Positions 1-5,719 of a stretch of DNA of 5,957 nt are shown piece by piece. This stretch comes from Chloroflexia bacterium (GTDB lineage Bacteria > Chloroflexota > Chloroflexia > Thermomicrobiales > UBA6265). The position numbers were made by a program, and so were the translations under genes. The notes beneath the pieces were generated by a model. The model had not been told where the DNA came from. It made no database searches and saw nothing but the letters and a program-made list of their open reading frames with translations. The stretch's first letter is position 1. The number at the start of each line of letters is the position of its first letter. The stretch covers positions 1 through 5,957 of the forward strand of contig JACCYK010000605.1 in NCBI GenBank assembly GCA_013696525.1. Direction: 5' to 3'.

Positions 1-940
1 GGAGCTGCTCGGGCACCGGCCGGCGGTCTTCACCAGCGCCGAGCGGAACGGGAAAACTCTCTCCGTGGCGGAGAACTTTCGCCGCGACCCAATCAACCGG
101 CTGATCCGGGCCTTGCTCGACGACGGCGCCATCGGCGAGCGCCAGTTCATCATGGAAACCGGGGTGCGGGGCCGCGACGCGATCTTCATCACCCCCTGGC
201 GGCACATGAAGCTGACCGGCGCCCTGACCCTCGACGCCGGGGTCCACAACGCTGACATCCTGATGTACTACTTCGGCGACATCGCCACCGTCTACGGCCA
301 GACCCGCCTCTACGAGAAGACGCGCTATCGGCGGAACACGGCCGGGCCGGGCGGCTTCTATGAAAAATGGGCGGCCACCATGCCGGAGTCGATTGAACCG
401 ACCGGCGAGGACGCGATGTTCGGGCTGCTCACCTTCGCCAATGGCGCGATCGGGCAATGGGTCGATCACTACGCCGGGCACGGCGAATCGTTCAACCACC
501 GCCGCGTTTTTGGCACCATGGGCTCGATCGCCTCGCCCGGCGATCGCAACGGGAATCCGGTCCGCCTGGTGCTCGATGACGGGACCGATATCGCCGACCA
601 GCGGGTGCTCGATTACGCGCCGAGCTACCAGCTGAACTCGATCACGGCGGATCTCTTCGGCGGCGAGCGGATCTGGACCTACGACTTCGACTTTCCCACC
701 ACCGACCGCAAGATCATCGCCCTGGAGCAGCACGAGTTCGCCGAGTGCATCCAAACCGGCGCCACGCCGGAAGTTGACGGCGCGGTTGGGCTGCGGGCGG
801 TCGCCATCGTCTATGCCCTGTTCGAGTCGCAGGCGGCGGGGCGGCCGGTAACGGTCGATGAGGTCGCCGCGGGCGAGCTGGACGGCTATCAGCGCGAGAT
901 CGACGCCGCGATTGGGCTGCTGCCGGCGGGGGTGGCATAG
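1..940 (+). CDS. Gfo/Idh/MocA-family oxidoreductase, C-terminal part (5' end outside window)
   Basis: This is probably an NAD(P)-dependent dehydrogenase acting on a sugar, inositol or related polyol in the cytoplasm. The reading frame is already open at position 2, before the first possible start (GTG at 65). The residues before that GTG continue the fold, reading ...GKTLSVAENFRRDP, so the gene begins upstream and the nucleotide-binding Rossmann domain with its usual EKP lysine is missing. What remains is the end of that domain plus the C-terminal alpha/beta substrate domain. It contains the family signature D-A-G-V-H-N-A-D (codons 233-256), whose Asp and His are the usual catalytic/substrate residues. 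Further on come a GEDAMFGLLTFANGAIGQW strand pair and the typical C-terminal HEFAECIQTG...VDGAVGLRAVAIVYALFESQAAGRPV helix. The stop TAG is at 938-940, 2 nt before the next gene, which indicates one operon. The family is clear; the substrate is not. Confidence 0.9.
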   Translation, partial: ELLGHRPAVFTSAERNGKTLSVAENFRRDPINRLIRALLDDGAIGERQFIMETGVRGRDAIFITPWRHMKLTGALTLDAGVHNADILMYYFGDIATVYGQTRLYEKTRYRRNTAGPGGFYEKWAATMPESIEPTGEDAMFGLLTFANGAIGQWVDHYAGHGESFNHRRVFGTMGSIASPGDRNGNPVRLVLDDGTDIADQRVLDYAPSYQLNSITADLFGGERIWTYDFDFPTTDRKIIALEQHEFAECIQTGATPEVDGAVGLRAVAIVYALFESQAAGRPVTVDEVAAGELDGYQREIDAAIGLLPAGVA

Positions 941-942
941 TC

Positions 943-1818
943 ATGGGGTTGCTCCTGTCATATAGCACTTGGGGCATGCCGGAAGTCCCGATCGACGTCG
1001 CGGTGGCGCATTGTGCCGGGCTCGGCTTCGATGGGCTGGAGCTGACGGTCTGTCCCGGCTGGCGGACCGAGGGCACCAGCCTCGATGCCGCGCAACGGCG
1101 CGAGATTCGCCGGCTGTACACCGACTACGAGATCGAGCTGGGCGGTTTGTGCGCCAATACCACTCTGCTGGCGGACGACCCCACCGAGCATGCCGATAAC
1201 CTCGCCCGGTTTCGCGCCTACCTCGACCTCGCCGCCGAGCTGCAAGGGCCGGGCGAGCACCTCTCGGTCAGCACCACCGCCGGCGGCGCTGCCGCCGATT
1301 GGGAGCGGGTCAAGCGGCGGCTGGCCGATCAGTTCGGCGAGCTGGCGGCGTATGCCGGGAGCATCGGGGTCGTGGTCAGCATGGAGCCGCACGTCAGCAC
1401 CGCCCTCCACGATCCGGACCAGGCGCTCTGGCTGCTGGAACAGGTCAACTCGCCGGCGCTGGGGATCCATTTCGACATCAGCCATTTCAACGTGCAGGGG
1501 ATGGATATGGAGGAAGTGATCGCGAAGCTGGCGCCGCACAGCGTCCACACCCATGTCAAGGACGAGCGCGGCGTGGTGCCCGATTTCGAGTTCCTGATCC
1601 CCGGCGAAGGGGAGATGGACTACCCGCGCTACCTGCGGGCGATGGTGCGGGCCGGCTACGACGGCCACATCGTGGTCGAGGTCAGCAAGATGGTGCAGGC
1701 CCGGCCGGGCTATGATCCGCTGGCGGCGGCGACGCAATCATACCGGGTGCTGGCCGCCGCCTTCGCCGCCGCCGGAATTAAGCGCGCCAAGACCGGCGCC
1801 GCCACGCCAAGTGCTTGA
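943..1818 (+). CDS. Sugar phosphate isomerase/epimerase (xylose isomerase-like TIM barrel)
   Basis: This 291-residue protein belongs to the AP-endonuclease-2/xylose-isomerase-like TIM-barrel family, whose members isomerise or epimerise sugars or inositol derivatives using a divalent metal. The likely metal and catalytic residues sit at the expected strand ends: E148 in SMEPH, D178 and H181 in FDISHF, H204 in HTHVKD, and E246 in VVEVSK. A GEGEMD loop (221-226) comes before the last helix-strand unit, as in many family members. The length is normal and no residue is obviously missing. The ATG at 943 follows a GGGGG tract at 928-932 that can serve as a ribosome binding site inside the end of the upstream gene. 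The 2-nt gap to the oxidoreductase suggests that the two enzymes act on the same pathway intermediate. Whether it is an isomerase, an epimerase or a dehydratase (IolE-like) cannot be decided from sequence alone. Confidence 0.88.
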   Translation: MGLLLSYSTWGMPEVPIDVAVAHCAGLGFDGLELTVCPGWRTEGTSLDAAQRREIRRLYTDYEIELGGLCANTTLLADDPTEHADNLARFRAYLDLAAELQGPGEHLSVSTTAGGAAADWERVKRRLADQFGELAAYAGSIGVVVSMEPHVSTALHDPDQALWLLEQVNSPALGIHFDISHFNVQGMDMEEVIAKLAPHSVHTHVKDERGVVPDFEFLIPGEGEMDYPRYLRAMVRAGYDGHIVVEVSKMVQARPGYDPLAAATQSYRVLAAAFAAAGIKRAKTGAATPSA

Positions 1819-1824
1819 GAGGAG
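1818..1824 (+). promoter_or_regulatory. Ribosome binding site that sets the ABM gene start
   Basis: AGAGGAG lies 8 nt before the ATG at 1833. This favours 1833 over the in-frame TTG at 1815, which overlaps the previous stop codon and has no such site at the right distance. Confidence 0.7.
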
Positions 1825-1832
1825 CAGTCGTC

Positions 1833-2123
1833 ATGTATGTCGTCGTCGCCCGCTGGTTGATCAAAGAGGGAAACGTGGACGAAGCGCTGGCCACGATCCG
1901 GCGGATGATCCCGCACGCGCTCGCCGAGCCGGCTTGCGAGGCATACATCGTCAACCAGTCGGTGGACGACCCCCGCCGGATCCTGCTCTACGAGCAATAC
2001 CACGACCAGGCCGGGTTCGCGGCGCACACGGAAACCGCGGCCTTCAAGGAGCTGGTCCTGGGCAAGATCGTGCCCTTGCTTGAGGAGCGCGGCCGCGAGA
2101 TCTACGAGGTGGTGGAGCCGTAG
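1833..2123 (+). CDS. Antibiotic biosynthesis monooxygenase (ABM)-domain protein, YgiN-like quinol monooxygenase family
   Basis: This 96-residue protein is one complete dimeric alpha/beta-barrel (ferredoxin-like) ABM domain. The opening strand MYVVVARWLIKEG leads into a helix (DEALATIRRMIPHAL). The hallmark segment ILLYEQYHDQAGFAAHTETAAFKEL follows at residues 50-74, with conserved E54 and H65. The length fits stand-alone ABM proteins. Family members include small cofactor-free monooxygenases and quinol oxidases, and also proteins of unknown role encoded in sugar catabolic operons. The gene starts 14 nt after the isomerase stop and has a strong Shine-Dalgarno site, so it is probably the third gene of the same transcript. 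Its role there could be to handle a reactive carbonyl or quinone by-product, or it could be structural; this is inference. The stop TAG is at 2121-2123. Confidence 0.85.
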   Translation: MYVVVARWLIKEGNVDEALATIRRMIPHALAEPACEAYIVNQSVDDPRRILLYEQYHDQAGFAAHTETAAFKELVLGKIVPLLEERGREIYEVVEP

Positions 2124-2182
2124 AGCAAGTCGAAGAAGAGGGGCTAGCGCCGAGCGTCCGCAACGACCACGTTAAATCAAGA

Positions 2183-2230
2183 CCCCAGGGTCATCGACTC
2201 CGTGATCGCGGAGTGATAGAAACCCTGGGG
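2183..2230. repeat. Nested inverted repeat after the sugar operon (possible transcript end)
   Basis: A perfect 9-bp outer pair, CCCCAGGGT (2183-2191) and ACCCTGGGG (2222-2230), encloses a second perfect 6-bp pair, ACTCCG (2197-2202) and CGGAGT (2209-2214), with loop TGATCG. In RNA this would be a stable two-tier hairpin. It lies about 60 nt after the last gene of the operon, so it may end or protect that transcript. No T-run follows it, so it is not a standard intrinsic terminator. It could also be a small repeated element. Confidence 0.6.
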
Positions 2231-2330
2231 ATGACAACCGAAGTCTATCAATTTTAGCCAACTTGGGAGTATACGATCGGTGCTATTGTCACGAGGAACG
2301 GTTGGTGTCGCGCTACGATCTCTGTCGTTA

Positions 2331-2475
2331 CCAAGCCTGGCGCTAAAGCGACCAGGCTGAAATCACGAACCCGGCTGAAGCCGGCTATGAGGTCGGTTTT
2401 GGCTTCACCAAAGCGAAACCAGCGCCGTTTAGGGCGGTTCGTGTTTTCAGCTCGGGGATTTATTCCCGAGCTTGG
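2331..2475. repeat. 145-nt symmetric multi-hairpin palindromic element
   Basis: The element is bounded by CCAAGC (2331-2336) and its complement GCTTGG (2470-2475). Long arms GCTGAAATCACGAACC (2356-2371) and GGTTCGTGTTTTCAGC (2436-2451) pair over 16 positions with one mismatch (2363/2444). Five local hairpins are built in. H1 pairs AGCCTGGCGCT (2334-2344) with AGCG/CCAGGCT (2347-2358), with one bulged A. H2 pairs CCGGC with GCCGG (2371-2384, loop TGAA). The central hairpin pairs GGTTT/AAACC (2395-2399/2416-2420) and GCTT/AAGC (2402-2405/2411-2414). H3 pairs CGCC with GGCG (2423-2436). H4 pairs AGCTCGGG with CCCGAGCT (2449-2472, loop TTTA). H1 and H4 occupy mirror positions but have different stem sequences that still pair. 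It could be a mobile palindromic repeat (REP- or MITE-like) or a structured RNA or site. No clear target-site duplication is visible. Confidence 0.7.
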
Positions 2476-2526
2476 CCGCGATGGAACTCCTGTAAGACGC
2501 TAACACTATCCTGAGCAATCATCTCA

Positions 2527-2536
2527 GGGAGAAGGG
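2527..2536 (+). promoter_or_regulatory. Ribosome binding site of the antitoxin gene
   Basis: GGGAGAAGGG ends 9 nt before the ATG at 2546. It supports this start over the in-frame ATG five codons later at 2561. Confidence 0.65.
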
Positions 2537-2545
2537 CAAAGCGAT

Positions 2546-2968
2546 ATGAGCGACGAAAATATGATCACAGTCCAACGACTTCCTGATGGCACCGCGGTCC
2601 AGATCCTGGCCGATGGCTCCACGCGACCGATCGTGGACACCACCGATTGGGCGCGTGTCCTCGCCATGACCGAGGAGGAGATCGACGCCAACGCCCTGGC
2701 CGACCCCGATAATCCGCCATTCACGGACGAAGATCTCGCCCGGCCGCGGTTGACGCCGAATCCCAAACGCATCCGGCAGCGGCTACAGATGACCCAAGAG
2801 CAGTTCGCCGAGGGGTTCCAGGTGCCGCTCGGCACCCTCCGCGATTGGGAGCAGGGAACGCGGCGGCCGGATAGCGCGGCCCGGACGTTGCTCCGGATCA
2901 TCGACCGCAAACCCGAGCTTGTCCTGGCCACGCTGGCGACCGACCCAGCAGACGTGAACGTCGATTGA
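2546..2968 (+). CDS. HigA/NadS-like helix-turn-helix antitoxin or XRE-family regulator, no toxin partner seen
   Basis: This 140-residue protein is likely a DNA-binding antitoxin of a type II toxin-antitoxin module. Residues 1-30 look like a small beta-hairpin region (LPDGTAVQILADGSTRP). Residues 32-66 carry the acidic TTDWAR...MTEEEIDANALADPDNPPFTDEDLARP segment seen in HigA- and BrnA-type antitoxins that contact the toxin. Residues about 74-128 form an XRE/Cro-type helix-turn-helix: IRQRLQMTQEQFAEGFQVPLGTLRDWEQGTRRPDSAARTLLRII, with the WEQG-RRPD signature at 101-109. The length fits the family. The start is fixed by a strong Shine-Dalgarno site. The toxin gene would normally touch this one, but the 422 nt before it and the 187 nt after it encode nothing recognisable, so it appears to be an orphan antitoxin or a regulator adapted from one. 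The protein family is quite certain; the biological role is not. Confidence 0.85.
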   Translation: MSDENMITVQRLPDGTAVQILADGSTRPIVDTTDWARVLAMTEEEIDANALADPDNPPFTDEDLARPRLTPNPKRIRQRLQMTQEQFAEGFQVPLGTLRDWEQGTRRPDSAARTLLRIIDRKPELVLATLATDPADVNVD

Positions 2969-3071
2969 GACACCTGGTTCGTGCAGTACCGGCTGGATAG
3001 CGCGCCGGAGACCCCCCACGGGCTCACTATTTTGAGCGGCGATTCCAACCAGATGGGTAGCCTGGAGGAGC

Positions 3072-3090
3072 CCGCGGGCATATCCCGCGG
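3072..3090. terminator. GC-rich hairpin after the antitoxin gene
   Basis: CCGCGGG (3072-3078) and CCCGCGG (3084-3090) form a perfect 7-bp all-G/C stem with loop CATAT. It lies between the antitoxin stop and the promoter of the metal operon, where a transcript end is expected. No T-run follows, so the termination role is only plausible; a protein-binding dyad is the alternative. Confidence 0.4.
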
Positions 3091-3120
3091 ACCAACGGGT
3101 ATCACATGTCGTTCCTACAC

Positions 3121-3149
3121 TTCAATATATCGCTATTTACTGATATGAT
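3121..3149 (+). promoter_or_regulatory. Extended -10 promoter of the arsR-ATPase operon, probably leaderless
   Basis: TATGAT at 3144-3149 matches five of six bases of the sigma-70 -10 consensus and is preceded by TGA (3141-3143), the TGn extension. TTCAAT at 3121-3126 is a weak -35 at the ideal 17-nt spacing. The -10 box ends 6 nt before the ATG at 3156, so transcription should start at or next to the first base of the start codon. No Shine-Dalgarno sequence precedes this ATG, which agrees with a leaderless message. Confidence 0.6.
3127..3146. promoter_or_regulatory. Candidate repressor operator (ATATC-n10-GATAT)
   Basis: ATATC (3127-3131) and GATAT (3142-3146) form a small A/T-rich dyad that covers the promoter spacer and part of the -10 box. 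ArsR/SmtB repressors bind short A/T-rich dyads at such positions and block RNA polymerase until metal binds. The symmetry beyond these five bases is poor, so the assignment is tentative. Confidence 0.4.
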
Positions 3150-3155
3150 ACGTCC

Positions 3156-3536
3156 ATGAACACCATGACTGCCGCCGCCGATCCGAAGCTGAAGTTGGAG
3201 TTGACCGCGAAGCTGTTTCGCGGCTTTGCCGATCCGTCGCGGTTGGCGCTGCTGGCGCTGTTGCGGGACGGGGAACGGTGCGTCTCGGAGTTAGTCGAAG
3301 CGAGCGGGCTGACGCAGTCGAATGTGTCGAGCCACCTGACCTGCCTACGCGACTGCGGGTTAGTCACCAGCCGGCAGGCGGGGCGGTTCGTCTACTACGC
3401 CCTGGCCGAGGCCGGGGTCGAGGCGATGCTGGGCAGCGCCGACGCCATCCTCTCCCGCCACGCCAACCAGATCGCGGCCTGTGTCAACGAGCACATGCTG
3501 CCCAGCCGGCCGGCAAGCCAGGGTCAGTCCCGATGA
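3156..3536 (+). CDS. ArsR/SmtB-family metal-sensing repressor, CmtR-like cysteine pattern
   Basis: This 126-residue winged-helix repressor probably represses its own operon and releases DNA when it binds a toxic metal. The fold is complete: LFRGFADPSRLALLALLRDGERCVSELVEASGLTQSNVSSHLTCLRDCGLVTSRQAGRFVYYAL spans residues 20-83, with recognition helix TQSNVSSHLTCLRDCG at 53-68 and the wing at about 71-83. C63 and C67 lie in the recognition helix as C-x3-C, and C109 lies near the C-terminal helix. This spacing matches the Cys57/Cys61/Cys102 Cd/Pb site known in Mycobacterium tuberculosis CmtR. C42, at the alpha3 region where ArsR/CadC-type sites occur, is a possible extra ligand. The start at 3156 is chosen because the -10 box ends 6 nt upstream; M4 (3165) is the alternative. 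The stop overlaps the start of the ATPase gene (ATGA), so the two are translationally coupled. Family assignment is strong; metal choice is inferred. Confidence 0.92.
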   Translation: MNTMTAAADPKLKLELTAKLFRGFADPSRLALLALLRDGERCVSELVEASGLTQSNVSSHLTCLRDCGLVTSRQAGRFVYYALAEAGVEAMLGSADAILSRHANQIAACVNEHMLPSRPASQGQSR

Positions 3537-5719
3537 GCGCCCCGCCATTGGTCCAGACGGTTGATCTCGCGATCGCCGGCATGGACTGTGCCGAATGCAC
3601 CCGTCACGTCGAGCAGGGGCTGCGGGCCGTGCCCGGTGTGCGGGAGGTCCGGGTGCTGCTCCAAGCGGAGCGGGCGACCGTCACCCTCGACCCGGCCCAA
3701 GCGACCCGAGACCAGCTTGAGCGGGCGGTGGTCAAGGCCGGCTACGCGGTCCGGCCCGCGGTCCCAAGCGGGATCGTGCCCGAGGTAGCACCGGAGAGTC
3801 GGGCCGACCGGCTCGGTGGGCTGCTGAGCTGGGGCTTGCTTGGTCTGGTGGCCGTCGTCGTGCTGCTGGCCGCGGTCGGCGAATGGGTTGGCGTCTTCGA
3901 CGCGGCGCTCGACCGGGTGCCCTGGTGGATTCCGGCGGCGGCCATCGCGATCGGCGGCGGCAGCGTTTTTTGGGGGGTCATTCAGGCGGCATGGCGACGC
4001 CAGATTACCAGCCATACGCTGATGACCGTTGGCGTCCTCGCGGCGGTGGCCATCGGCGAATGGACGACCGCCGCCGTGATCGTCTTCTTCATGCGCTTCG
4101 CCGCCTGGCTGGAGGCACGAACGACCGAGCGTGGCCGCCAGGCGCTGCGCGAGCTGGCCGCCCTGCAGCCGGTGACGGCCCGGGTGCGGCGGGAGGGCCG
4201 GGAGCTTGAGCTGCCGCTGGCGGAGGTTGTGATTGGCGATGTCGTCCTGGTCCGGCCGGGCGAGCGGATCCCGGTGGACGGCACGGTACTCGATGGGCAG
4301 GCCCCGGTGGATGAAGCATCCATTACCGGCGAGAGCATGCCGGTCGAGAAAGCTGCCGGCGATGCGGTCTTCGCGACCTCCATCGCCCAAGCCGGCTTCC
4401 TCCAGGTGGCAACGACCGGCATTGGCGTTGATACGACGTTTGGCCGGATCGTCCGGCTCGTCGAGGAAGCGGAAAGCAATAAGGCGCCGGTGCAACGCTT
4501 CGCCGACCGCTTCGCTACCTGGTACCTGCCTTTGATCCTGCTCGTGGCCGGCGCCACCTTCCTCCTGACCGGGGCGGTGCTGAACGCGGTGGCGGTGCTG
4601 GTGGTGGCGTGCGCCTGCGCCATCACCATCGCCACCCCGGTCGTCGTCCTTGCCAGTACCGGTCAGGCGGCGCGACAGGGACTGCTGATTAAAGGCGGCA
4701 TCGCCTTGGAGCAATTGGCGAGAGTGACGACCGTTGTCCTCGACAAGACCGGCACCGTGACCGGGGGCCGGCCACTGCTGACCGAAGTGCTGGCCCTGAA
4801 CGGGCGGTCGTCCGCCGACGTGCTCCGGCTCGCCGCCACGATCGAGCGCCGGAGCGAACATCCCGTGGCCGAGGCGGTGGTGGCCGCCGCCGGTGAGCGC
4901 GGCCTGGAGCTGGCCGAGCCAAGCGATTTCGCCGTGCTGCCCGGCCGCGGGGTGCTCGGCACGGTCGGCGGCGAGGAATGGTTGCTCGGCAACCGGCGAC
5001 TGCTTGCCGAACGCGAGATCCCCCTCGGCGACGAGGCGGCGAGCGAGGCGCTCCGGTTGGAAGCGGCGGGAGCGACGACGTTTTTCCTGGCCACACCGGA
5101 TCAGGTCGAGGGTGTCCTGGCGGTGTCCGATGTCCTCCGGCCGGAAGTTCTGCCGGCCCTGGCCGAGCTGCGGCAGCTCGGCGTGACGCGATTGCTCCTC
5201 CTCACCGGTGATAGCGAGCGAGTGGCGGCCGCGATCGCCGGTGAGCTGGGGATCGAGTACCAGGCCGGGCTGCTGCCGGAGGAGAAGATCGCGGTGATCC
5301 AGTGGCTGCAAGCCGCCGGCGAGGTCGTGATGATGGTCGGCGACGGCGTTAACGACGCCCCGGCCCTGACCCAAGCGGACGTTGGGGTGGCGATGGGCGC
5401 CGGGGCCGCGGTCTCGCTGGAAGCCGCCGGCGTCGCCCTGATCCGCAACGACTGGGCGATGGTGCCCGAGGCGATCCGGATCGGCCGCCGCTCGGTCCGC
5501 ACCATCCGCCAGAATCTGGGCTTCACCGCCGCCTACAACGTGATCGGCGTCGCTTTGGCCGCGGTCGGCATCCTCCCCCCGGTCTGGGCCGCGGCGGCCC
5601 AGAGCCTGCCCGACGTCGCGATCATGCTCAACTCAAGCCGCTTGCTGCGGCCCGCCTCGCGACGCATCCTCCCGCCGCCACGATCGGTCGGGGCAGAGCC
5701 GGCCGCTCCCATTGGGTAG
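3533..5719 (+). CDS. P1B-type heavy-metal translocating ATPase with non-canonical CAC membrane site
   Basis: This 728-residue inner-membrane pump uses ATP to export a metal ion from the cytoplasm. An N-terminal HMA domain (about 8-75) has GMDCAEC, with C19 and C22; the D before CxxC resembles Zn/Cd/Pb pumps such as ZntA. Eight membrane segments are expected at about 98-122, 131-150, 159-177, 178-194, 330-349, 351-378, 663-682 and 684-703. Catalytic motifs are intact: actuator TGES (265-268), phosphorylation DKTGT (404-408, phospho-Asp D404), SEHP (441-444, H443), TGD (558-560) and GDGVND (603-608). The membrane motif is C360-A361-C362 rather than CPC. The next-to-last helix has Y-N (668-669), as in copper pumps, but the last helix reads QSLPD (690-694), unlike the copper, ZntA or cobalt signatures. 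The start is the ATG of the ATGA overlap with arsR, with AGGG at 3520-3523; the open frame upstream is only the shadow of arsR. Cd/Pb/Zn export is likely but unproven. Confidence 0.93.
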   Translation: MSAPPLVQTVDLAIAGMDCAECTRHVEQGLRAVPGVREVRVLLQAERATVTLDPAQATRDQLERAVVKAGYAVRPAVPSGIVPEVAPESRADRLGGLLSWGLLGLVAVVVLLAAVGEWVGVFDAALDRVPWWIPAAAIAIGGGSVFWGVIQAAWRRQITSHTLMTVGVLAAVAIGEWTTAAVIVFFMRFAAWLEARTTERGRQALRELAALQPVTARVRREGRELELPLAEVVIGDVVLVRPGERIPVDGTVLDGQAPVDEASITGESMPVEKAAGDAVFATSIAQAGFLQVATTGIGVDTTFGRIVRLVEEAESNKAPVQRFADRFATWYLPLILLVAGATFLLTGAVLNAVAVLVVACACAITIATPVVVLASTGQAARQGLLIKGGIALEQLARVTTVVLDKTGTVTGGRPLLTEVLALNGRSSADVLRLAATIERRSEHPVAEAVVAAAGERGLELAEPSDFAVLPGRGVLGTVGGEEWLLGNRRLLAEREIPLGDEAASEALRLEAAGATTFFLATPDQVEGVLAVSDVLRPEVLPALAELRQLGVTRLLLLTGDSERVAAAIAGELGIEYQAGLLPEEKIAVIQWLQAAGEVVMMVGDGVNDAPALTQADVGVAMGAGAAVSLEAAGVALIRNDWAMVPEAIRIGRRSVRTIRQNLGFTAAYNVIGVALAAVGILPPVWAAAAQSLPDVAIMLNSSRLLRPASRRILPPPRSVGAEPAAPIG

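Larger units (their letters stand above)
2124..2545. other. 422-nt gene-free region with two structured elements
   Basis: I find no convincing coding sequence here on either strand. The stretch from about 2240 to 2330 is clearly richer in A/T than the flanking genes. Two ordered structures occupy the region and are described separately: a nested inverted repeat at 2183-2230 and a 145-nt multi-hairpin palindrome at 2331-2475. The promoter of the downstream antitoxin gene must lie in or near this region, but I see no -35/-10 pair with good spacing. TTGTCA at 2286 and TACGAT at 2314 are 22 nt apart, which is too far. Confidence 0.7.

Noticed and set aside
958..1737. Minus-strand open frame of 259 codons opposite the isomerase/epimerase
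   Set aside because: It is an antisense shadow of a well-supported TIM-barrel gene and shows no family motif.
2124..2545. CRISPR array or tRNA gene in the gene-free region
   Set aside because: There are no regularly spaced direct repeats, and the hairpins do not give a tRNA cloverleaf with T-loop and anticodon features.
2976..2983. GGTTCGTG repeated from the palindromic element (2436-2443)
   Set aside because: Only eight bases are shared and none of the other linkers or hairpins of the element occur nearby, so chance is the simpler explanation.
2524..3105. Minus-strand open frame of 193 codons covering the antitoxin gene
   Set aside because: It is serine/arginine-rich with no recognisable domain and lies opposite a clear helix-turn-helix gene with a strong ribosome binding site.
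2981..3148. Small plus-strand frame from GTG at 2981 (55 codons) that might be the missing toxin
   Set aside because: It has no ribosome binding site and no toxin-like motif, and it runs through the 3072-3090 hairpin and the metal-operon promoter.
3278..3532. N-terminal extension of the ATPase back to 3278
   Set aside because: It reads the repressor gene in another frame, and the translation is R/G/P-rich. The ATG at 3533 in the ATGA overlap directly precedes a normal HMA domain.
3524..5374. Minus-strand open frame of 616 codons opposite the ATPase gene
   Set aside because: Long antisense open frames are common opposite GC-rich genes. The encoded protein is low-complexity and rich in R, G, H and Q, while the plus strand encodes a complete P-type ATPase.
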